Assembly: GCA_963797635.1 (NCBI GenBank)
Contig: CAWCPZ010000011.1
Location: 62,001 to 126,000, forward strand
DNA length: 64,000 nt
Direction: 5' to 3'
Origin: JAOUEA01 sp963797635
GTDB taxonomy: Bacteria; Actinomycetota; UBA4738; HRBIN12
Shown: piece after piece, positions 58,778-64,000 of the stretch
Numbering within the stretch: the stretch's first letter is position 1
Layout of the letters: each line of letters opens with the position of its first letter
Program-made: the position numbers and the translations under genes
The notes under the pieces: model-generated
Seen by the model: the letters and a program-made list of their open reading frames with translations, nothing else
Told to the model about the DNA's origin: nothing
Databases searched by the model: none

Positions 58778-59770
58778 ATGAGCCAGGCCGTGCCGCTCGA
58801 GCCGCCCCGCCGCCTGCTCTCGATCGAGGTCGACGGCGACGAGGTCCGCGTGCCCGAAGGCGCCACGATCCTCGACGCCTGCCGTTCCCAGGGCGTGGAC
58901 ACGCCCACCCTGTGCTTCGCCGACAACCTCACGCCCGTGAACGCCTGCCGTGTGTGTGTCGTCGAGGTCGAGGGCGCCCGCACGCTGGTTCCCGCCTGCA
59001 GCCGCACGGCGGAGGACGGGATGAAGGTCAAGACCGACACCGAGCGCGTGGAGCGTTCGCGCAAGCTGGTGCTGGAGCTGCTGGCCTCCAGCGTCGAGAT
59101 GGATCTGACCAGCCCCGACGTCCACCGCTGGATGCAGGAGTACGAGACGGATCCGGACCGGTTCGGAGCCACGATGCCCGAGCTCCCCGCGGGCGAGCGC
59201 GACGCCCGCGAACCGGGCCATCACCACGACCCCGTCGACCCCATGGTGGCCGAAGGTGTCGCCCAGCCCATCAAGATCGACAACGAGCTCTACGTGCGCG
59301 ACTACTCGCGCTGCATCCTCTGCTACAAGTGCGTGGAGGCCTGCGGCGTCGACGCACAGAACACGTTCGCGATCGCGGTGGCCGGGCGCGGGTTCGACGC
59401 TCGGATCTCGACGGAGTATTCGGTCGGCCTCGACGAGAGCGCGTGCGTCTACTGCGGGAACTGCATCGGGGTGTGTCCCACCGGCGCGCTGATGTTCACC
59501 TCCGAACACGAGATGCGCGAAGCCGGCACGTGGGACGAAGACGAGCAGACCGTCACCAGCACGATCTGTCCGTACTGCGGGGTCGGCTGCCAGCTGGACC
59601 TGCATGTCCAGGACAACGAGATCGTGAAGGTGACGAGCCCGGCGGACAACTCCGTGACGAACGGCCACCTGTGCATCAAGGGTCGGTTCGGCTTCCAGTA
59701 CGTGCAGGCGCGCAAGGGCGACGATCCCGCGGCCCGCAAGCGTCGCCAGCGTCGCGAGGCGCGTGACTGA
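58778..59770 (+). CDS. Formate dehydrogenase iron-sulfur subunit carrying the displaced FdhA N-terminal [4Fe-4S] domain
   Basis: 330 residues, NuoG/HoxU-like. Domain order: [2Fe-2S] ferredoxin (LCFADNLTPVNACRVCVVEVEG...PACS, residues 40-75); a His/Asp-rich linker of the His-ligated 4Fe-4S type around HHHDPVDP; two [4Fe-4S] motifs CILCYKCVEAC and CVYCGNCIGVCP; then, at residues 264-330, ICPYCGVGCQLDL and NGHLCIKGRFGFQYVQ, the four-Cys domain that normally opens FdhA, including the Lys of LCIKG. In ordinary NAD-dependent enzymes all this is fused in front of the catalytic part. Here the chain stops with a basic tail (RKRRQRREARD). ATG at 58778 follows GGACCGGAG. Confidence 0.9.
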   Translation: MSQAVPLEPPRRLLSIEVDGDEVRVPEGATILDACRSQGVDTPTLCFADNLTPVNACRVCVVEVEGARTLVPACSRTAEDGMKVKTDTERVERSRKLVLELLASSVEMDLTSPDVHRWMQEYETDPDRFGATMPELPAGERDAREPGHHHDPVDPMVAEGVAQPIKIDNELYVRDYSRCILCYKCVEACGVDAQNTFAIAVAGRGFDARISTEYSVGLDESACVYCGNCIGVCPTGALMFTSEHEMREAGTWDEDEQTVTSTICPYCGVGCQLDLHVQDNEIVKVTSPADNSVTNGHLCIKGRFGFQYVQARKGDDPAARKRRQRREARD

Positions 59771-60380
59771 ACCGGCAGGGTCGCTCGGTGCCACCGGTGT
59801 GGTGCTGGCCGGTGGGCGCTCCACACGGTTCGGCTCGGACAAGCTCGCGGCCACCTATCGAGGCATGCCGCTGCTGCACCACGCGGTCCTGCGACTGGTC
59901 GAGGTGACGCACGACGTCGTGGTGGTGCTGCCCCCCGACGCCGAACCTCCCGCGTTGCCGCCGGGCGTGCCCGTTCGCTACGTGCACGACGCGGTCGAGG
60001 GGCAGGGGCCGCTGGAAGGGGCGCTCAGCGGGCTCTCGAGCGTCCGGACCGAGTTCGCGGTGCTGGTGGGCGGCGACATGCCCGAGCTCTCCACCGCGGT
60101 CGTGATCGAGATGCTGCGGGTGGCCGCCGCCTCGGGGGCCGACGCCGTGGCCCTGCAGGACGGCGAGCGAGCCCGTCCGTTGCCGCTCGTGGTGCGCGCC
60201 GAGCCCGCTCGCGAGGTCGCGCACGCGCTCCGTCACGCGGGCGAGCACCGCCTCCGCTCGTTGCAGCAGGGGCTGCGCACCGCCGTGATCGACGAGGCCA
60301 CCTGGCACGCTCTGGATCCGAACCGCGGGTCCCTCCGGGACATCGACGAGCCTGCCGATATCGAGCACCCCTCGACATAG
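59763..60380 (+). CDS. mobA: Molybdenum cofactor guanylyltransferase
   Basis: 205 residues. The nucleotidyltransferase motif VVLAGGRSTRFGSDKLAATYRG near the N-terminus, VRYVHDAVEGQGPLEGALSGL, and the metal-site GGDMPEL identify MobA. It attaches GMP to molybdopterin to form the bis-MGD cofactor used by formate dehydrogenases. GTG start overlaps the stop of the preceding subunit gene by eight bases, tying cofactor synthesis to enzyme synthesis. No other moa/moe genes are in the window. Confidence 0.9.
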   Translation: MTEPAGSLGATGVVLAGGRSTRFGSDKLAATYRGMPLLHHAVLRLVEVTHDVVVVLPPDAEPPALPPGVPVRYVHDAVEGQGPLEGALSGLSSVRTEFAVLVGGDMPELSTAVVIEMLRVAAASGADAVALQDGERARPLPLVVRAEPAREVAHALRHAGEHRLRSLQQGLRTAVIDEATWHALDPNRGSLRDIDEPADIEHPST

Positions 60381-60390
60381 ACTCGCCGCC

Positions 60391-61228
60391 ATGAGCCACG
60401 TCGAGCCGTTCCGCGTGGGCGACGTCGAGATCGCCGTCCTGTGCCAGGGATGGGCGCCGCTGCCGCTGGCCGACGAATCGCCGGGGCACGACGTGGACTG
60501 GGCCGAGGAGCGGCGGGCCTTCCCCTGGGCGTTCGACGGTGACGCCCACTGGCAGTGGCATGTCCAGGCGTTCATCGTCCGCACGCCGAGCGGCCTCACC
60601 ATGGTGGACACGGGCCTGGGAGGGAACCGTCCGGTCGCCCCGTGGGCGCCGGGGGAGGGCCTGACCGCAGAGCAGGCGTACGAGGATGCGGGCGTCGATC
60701 CCTCGGAGGTCTCCACGGTCGTGCTGACCCACATGCACCCCGACCATTCGGGCGGGATCCGAGGGAGCGACGGCGAGCCGCGCTTCGCCAACGCCCGCCA
60801 CGTCCTGCACCCGGCGGACTGGGCGTTCCTGGCCGGGGAACTGTCCGAGTTCTCCGCGCTGGCACGGCCGGGTCTGCACCGCGTGCACGAACTGGGGATG
60901 CTGGACCTGGACGAAGAGGAACCGCGAGGTGGCCCCCGGGATCGAGGTCCGACACACGCCCGGCCATACCCCGGGCCATCGCAGCGTGCTGGTCCACGGT
61001 GGCGACGAGGTCATCCTGCTCACCGGCGATCTCCTGTTCCTGCCGATCCAGTTCGCGAACCCGTCCTGGGGATCGAGCCACGACGAGGATCCCGACGCCG
61101 GTGCGCGATCACGGACCGCGATCGTGTCGGCCGCCGCCGACGGCGGCTGGGTCGTGGGCGTGCCGCATTTCGCGGAGCCGTTCGGCACGGTGACCGACGA
61201 GGGCTGGAGCTCCCGGTGGAACGGGTAG
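60391..61228 (+). CDS. Metallo-beta-lactamase-fold hydrolase (frame break near 60,922)
   Basis: About 278 residues after removing one base from CC at 60,922-60,923. The zinc motif is LTHMHPDHSGG near residue 118, a further His in HTPGHTPGHRSVLVHGG, and the bridging Asp in LLTGDLLFLPIQ, with PHFAEPFG near the end. The break lies between the first and second metal motifs. Without correction the frame runs on into the next gene and gives a false fusion. Resembles quorum-quenching-lactonase-like and other MBL hydrolases; substrate unknown. Confidence 0.78.
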
Positions 61229-62151
61229 TCGTGGCGCTGGGCGGCAACGCCCTGCTCCGCCAAGGCGCCGAGGACACGTTCGAGGAGATGTACCGCGCCA
61301 GTCGCGAGGCGGCCGAGCGCATCGCCGACATCGCCGCCGAGGGCTGGGAGGTGGTCGTCACCCACGGGAACGGCCCACAGGTGGGCCGGATCCTCCTGCA
61401 GCAGGAAGCGGCGCGGGAGGTCGTGCACCCGATGCCGCTCGACGTGTGCGGCGCCGAGAGCCAGGGCCAGATCGGCTACCTCCTGCAGGTGACGATCGGC
61501 GACGTGTTCTTCGAGCGGGGCATGGAGCGACCGGTGGCCACCGTGCTCACGCTCACCCGGGTCCGCCCCGACGATCCCGCGTTCACCGATCCCACGAAGT
61601 TCGTCGGTCCCTTCTACGAACCGGAGGAAGCGCGGGCGTTGGAATCCGAACGCGGCTACGTGATGAAGGCCGATCCTCACGGGGGCTGGCGCCGGGTCGT
61701 GCCCAGCCCGTCGCCGTACTCGATCGTGGAGACGCCGGTGATCCGCCAGCTGGTGGCCGCCGGCACGATCGTGATCGCGAGCGGCGGGGGAGGCGTGCCC
61801 GTGATCGAGGACGGCCCGCGGCTGATCGGCAAGGAAGGGGTGGTCGACAAGGATCGGGCGGCCGCGATCCTGGCGAAGGAGGTCGAGGCCTCGACCCTGT
61901 TGATCCTCACGGACGTCAAGAAGGTGCAGCGGGGCTACGGCTCGTTCATGCCCGAGGACATCGATCGCATGACGGTGCGGGAAGCCACCCAGCTCCTGAG
62001 GAAGGGCGAGTTCGGCGCCGGATCGATGGGTCCGAAGGTGGAGGCCGCGGCGACGTTCGCGCGCGGCGGAGGACGGTCCGTGATCGCGGATCTGGCGGAT
62101 GCGACCGCGGCGTTGGCCGGTTCGGCCGGGACCCAGATCGTGAAGGACTAG
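61216..62151 (+). CDS. arcC: Carbamate kinase
   Basis: 311 residues, the usual size. VVVALGGNALLRQG at the start, VVTHGNGPQVGRILLQQEA, MPLDVCGAESQGQIGYLLQ, the ASGGGGVPV motif, and EGVVDKDRAAAILAKEVEAS are the family signatures. It makes ATP and carbamate-derived CO2/NH3 from carbamoyl phosphate, or the reverse. No arcA or arcB is adjacent. The GTG at 61216 overlaps the hydrolase end by 13 bases; a GTG at 61231 is possible. Confidence 0.92.
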   Translation: MERVVVALGGNALLRQGAEDTFEEMYRASREAAERIADIAAEGWEVVVTHGNGPQVGRILLQQEAAREVVHPMPLDVCGAESQGQIGYLLQVTIGDVFFERGMERPVATVLTLTRVRPDDPAFTDPTKFVGPFYEPEEARALESERGYVMKADPHGGWRRVVPSPSPYSIVETPVIRQLVAAGTIVIASGGGGVPVIEDGPRLIGKEGVVDKDRAAAILAKEVEASTLLILTDVKKVQRGYGSFMPEDIDRMTVREATQLLRKGEFGAGSMGPKVEAAATFARGGGRSVIADLADATAALAGSAGTQIVKD

Positions 62152-62309
62152 GGCCGGGATCCGCGCCGAGCGGGATTGCGGAACTGCTGCAGGAACACGT
62201 ATCCCGCGAACACGGTGACCAGGGCCACCAGCAGCAGGAGCAGCCCCACGAAGAAGTATTCGAGGAAGCCCCAGTTGCTGACGTCGGGGAACAGCCCTGC
62301 CATCACCAT
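62148..62309 (-). CDS. 53-residue single-pass membrane protein
   Basis: From ATG 62309. An amphipathic start (MVMAGLFPDVSNWGF) leads to one hydrophobic segment (EYFFVGLLLLLVALVTVFAGYVFL) and a basic tail (QQFRNPARRGSRP), giving an N-out or loop-in orientation. No family recognised. It lies convergent to arcC with a four-base overlap of stops. Confidence 0.5.
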   Translation of the reverse strand: MVMAGLFPDVSNWGFLEYFFVGLLLLLVALVTVFAGYVFLQQFRNPARRGSRP

Positions 62310-62441
62310 GGCCCCAATCCTATCGGCTCGTTCGATGGCCGGACCGTGCCGCGCGCGCGTTACCCGACGTTCGGTATCAAGCGTTCCGCCTGTCGGCCCG
62401 ATGACCGATGGGTCTACGAGAAGGACGACGCAGGAGCGGAT

Positions 62442-62621
62442 ATGTCGCTGGGTGACAAGCAGGCAACCGATCGATCCACCGACGACCACCTCGGCTTCGG
62501 GGGCTCGGCGAAGGCCACCGACGAAGCTGCCGGGCAGGATGTCCAGACGGAGGACGACGAAGCGTCCTACGTCGACAGCTGGTACCAGGTCCTCAAGGCC
62601 CAGGCTGCCGACGAGGCGTAA
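62442..62621 (+). CDS. Small acidic protein of unknown function
   Basis: 59 residues starting ATG 62442 with GGAGCGG upstream. Rich in Asp, Glu and Ala, with no hydrophobic core until the C-terminal SYVDSWYQVLKAQAADE, which could be a short helix. It looks disordered. No family recognised; reality rests on the ribosome-binding site and good codon pattern. It precedes pfkA by 52 bases. Confidence 0.4.
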   Translation: MSLGDKQATDRSTDDHLGFGGSAKATDEAAGQDVQTEDDEASYVDSWYQVLKAQAADEA

Positions 62622-62673
62622 CGGACACGTTCGCCTCCCTCGGCGCCTTCCAGGGGCGTCGTAGGCTTGGCGC

Positions 62674-63702
62674 ATGCGTCTGGGCATCATCACGGGGGGC
62701 GGTGACTGCCCCGGTCTCAACGCCGTCATCCGCGCCGCGGTCCGCAAGGGCGTCGGGGTCCACGGCCACACCTTCATGGGGTTCCGCGACGGCTGGAAGG
62801 GCGTCGTGGAGGACGACTCGCTCGGGCTCGGCATCCCGCAGATCACCGGCATCCTCCATCGCGGCGGCACGATCCTCGGCAGTTCCGGCATGAACCCCTT
62901 CCGCGTCGACGGCGGGGCGGAGGCGGTCGAGGCCACCTTCGAGCGCCGGGGCCTCGACGGTCTGATCGCCATCGGCGGTGAAGGCACCTTGGGCGCGGCG
63001 GCGGGGTTCGCCGACCGGGGCCTTCCGGTGGTCGGGGTGCCGAAGACGATCGACAACGACCTCGCGGGCACCGACATCACCGTGGGGTTCCACACGGCGG
63101 TGCAGGTGGCCACCGATGCGATCGACCGCCTGCACAGCACCGCCGAGAGCCATGACCGCGTGATGCTGGTCGAGGTGATGGGCCGCCACGCCGGATGGAT
63201 CGCGATCTACGCCGGGATCGCGGGTGGCGCCGACGTGATCTTGATCCCGGAGCACCCGTTCGACATCGAGGACGTGTGCCGGCTGCTCCGCCACCGGCAC
63301 ATGCAACGGAGCTCGTTCTCGATCGTGGTGGTGGCCGAGGGGGCGATCCCGCAGGAGGGCACCCTCGACCTTCCCGAGCCCGAGCTGGACGAGAACGGGT
63401 TCCCGCGGCTGGGCGGTGTCGCCAATCACATCGCGCCCGAGATCGAGAAGCGGACGGGATTCCAGACCCGGGTGACCATCCTCGGCCACGTGCAGCGCGG
63501 TGGTTCGCCGGTGGCGTTCGACCGGGTGCTCGGAACCCGGATGGGCCTGGCGGCCGTGGACCTGGCGACCGCCGGCGGCTGGGGCCGCATGGTGGCCCGG
63601 CAGGCGCAGGAGATCGTCGACGTCCCGCTCCGCGACGCGGTCGACCATCGCAGCGTGGTGCCCCTGGATCTGTACCGGGACGCCGAGGTCTTCTTCGGCT
63701 GA
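62674..63702 (+). CDS. pfkA: 6-phosphofructokinase (ATP- or PPi-dependent)
   Basis: 342 residues. GIITGGGDCPGLNAVIRAAV at the start, AIGGEGTLGAA near residue 104, and the catalytic GVPKTIDNDLAGTD near residue 126 identify the PfkA family. VEVMGRHAGWIA and the C-terminal LGHVQRGGSPVAFDR complete the substrate site. The residue pattern around GGEGT and KTIDND is ambiguous between ATP and pyrophosphate use, and group III actinobacterial enzymes include both. It phosphorylates fructose 6-phosphate in glycolysis. Confidence 0.9.
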   Translation: MRLGIITGGGDCPGLNAVIRAAVRKGVGVHGHTFMGFRDGWKGVVEDDSLGLGIPQITGILHRGGTILGSSGMNPFRVDGGAEAVEATFERRGLDGLIAIGGEGTLGAAAGFADRGLPVVGVPKTIDNDLAGTDITVGFHTAVQVATDAIDRLHSTAESHDRVMLVEVMGRHAGWIAIYAGIAGGADVILIPEHPFDIEDVCRLLRHRHMQRSSFSIVVVAEGAIPQEGTLDLPEPELDENGFPRLGGVANHIAPEIEKRTGFQTRVTILGHVQRGGSPVAFDRVLGTRMGLAAVDLATAGGWGRMVARQAQEIVDVPLRDAVDHRSVVPLDLYRDAEVFFG

Positions 63703-63735
63703 GCCCTCCCGCGGCTCGCCGCTAGACTTCGGGCC

Positions 63736-64000
63736 ATGGCTGCCTACCGCGTCGACCTGCGTTCCGACACCGTGACGAGTCCCTCTCCCGCGATGCGGGA
63801 GGCCATGGCCACCGCCGAGGTGGGCGATGCCTGGTACGGGGACGATCCCACCGCCAACCGCCTGCAGGAGCTGGCGGCCGAGCGCACCGGGATGGAGGCG
63901 GCGCTGTTCGTCCCCACCGGGACGATGGCCAACCAGATCGCGCTGGCGCTCCACGTGCACACGAACGGTCACCTCGTGGCCTGCTCAGCAGCCAACCACG
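63736..64000 (+). CDS. Threonine aldolase / beta-eliminating lyase, 3' end cut by window
   Basis: The first 88 codons are visible: VDLRSDTVTSPSPAMREAMATAEVGD, then DPTANRLQELAAERTGMEAALFVPTGTMANQIAL, the standard N-terminus of low-specificity L-threonine aldolase (fold-type I PLP). The catalytic Lys lies beyond the window. It cleaves threonine or allo-threonine to glycine and acetaldehyde, a further link to glycine/C1 metabolism. Confidence 0.85.
   Translation, partial: MAAYRVDLRSDTVTSPSPAMREAMATAEVGDAWYGDDPTANRLQELAAERTGMEAALFVPTGTMANQIALALHVHTNGHLVACSAANH

Noticed and set aside
60391..62151. Single 586-residue fusion of an MBL hydrolase and carbamate kinase
   Set aside because: The open frame arises because an extra base near 60,922 shifts the hydrolase frame into that of the kinase. 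The conserved hydrolase C-terminus lies in the other frame and ends at 61,228.

Overview
The window looks like chromosome of a high-GC actinobacterium (Actinomycetota). The markers are a WhiB regulator, a mycothiol-type maleylpyruvate-isomerase-fold protein, F420-type oxidoreductases, a PimB-like mannosyltransferase, a two-subunit KorAB and an actinobacterial-order suf operon with a Rieske ferredoxin. Class-level placement is not possible from this stretch. I see no rRNA, tRNA, CRISPR array, insertion sequence or prophage. Coding density is very high, with many ATGA/GTGA stop-start overlaps and frequent GTG or TTG starts.

Layout. 1-8 kb: Fe-S biogenesis (SufT-like 3' end, rhodanese, sufBD-Rieske-sufCSU). 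8-20 kb: ion exchanger, secreted and membrane proteins, an ECF sigma/anti-sigma pair, glycerate kinase, YbaK deacylase, IscA-type protein and an aminotransferase. 20-33 kb: metH, aldo/keto reductase, korAB, a second cysteine desulfurase, aquaporin, a row of very small genes, Lrp-type regulator and thiolase. 33-38 kb: a probably SOS-controlled exonuclease/GIY-YIG nuclease, then whiB and three D,D-heptose phosphate genes. 38-46 kb: YgfZ, glycosyltransferase, zinc-ribbon, SRPBCC, CPBP protease, ArsA, ROK kinase, LLM enzyme, 5-formyl-THF cyclo-ligase and an exonuclease. 46-62 kb: a one-carbon/formate region. 62-64 kb: phosphofructokinase and the start of threonine aldolase.

The most interesting part is 46-60 kb. 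Two GcvT-like folate enzymes, glutamate formimidoyltransferase, cyclodeaminase and formate-THF ligase feed or drain the folate C1 pool. fdhD, an NAD-type formate dehydrogenase and mobA oxidise the formate. The catalytic subunit has an in-frame TGA exactly where E. coli FdhF carries selenocysteine, followed by a hairpin with a GGUCU loop at the same spacing as the E. coli SECIS. The subunit also lacks its N-terminal [4Fe-4S] domain: that domain sits at the C-terminus of a separate iron-sulfur protein encoded two genes downstream, so the usual single FdhA chain is split and its halves are encoded in reversed order. A similar 16-bp palindrome precedes both the first gcvT-like gene and the formate-THF ligase gene.

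Caution on sequence quality. I find about 22 frame breaks in 15 genes, every one explained by a single extra base, often a +1 in a short homopolymer. After removing one base per break each gene regains a normal length. I treat these as probable consensus errors, not pseudogenes, and annotate the genes as full-length loci with the break positions noted.
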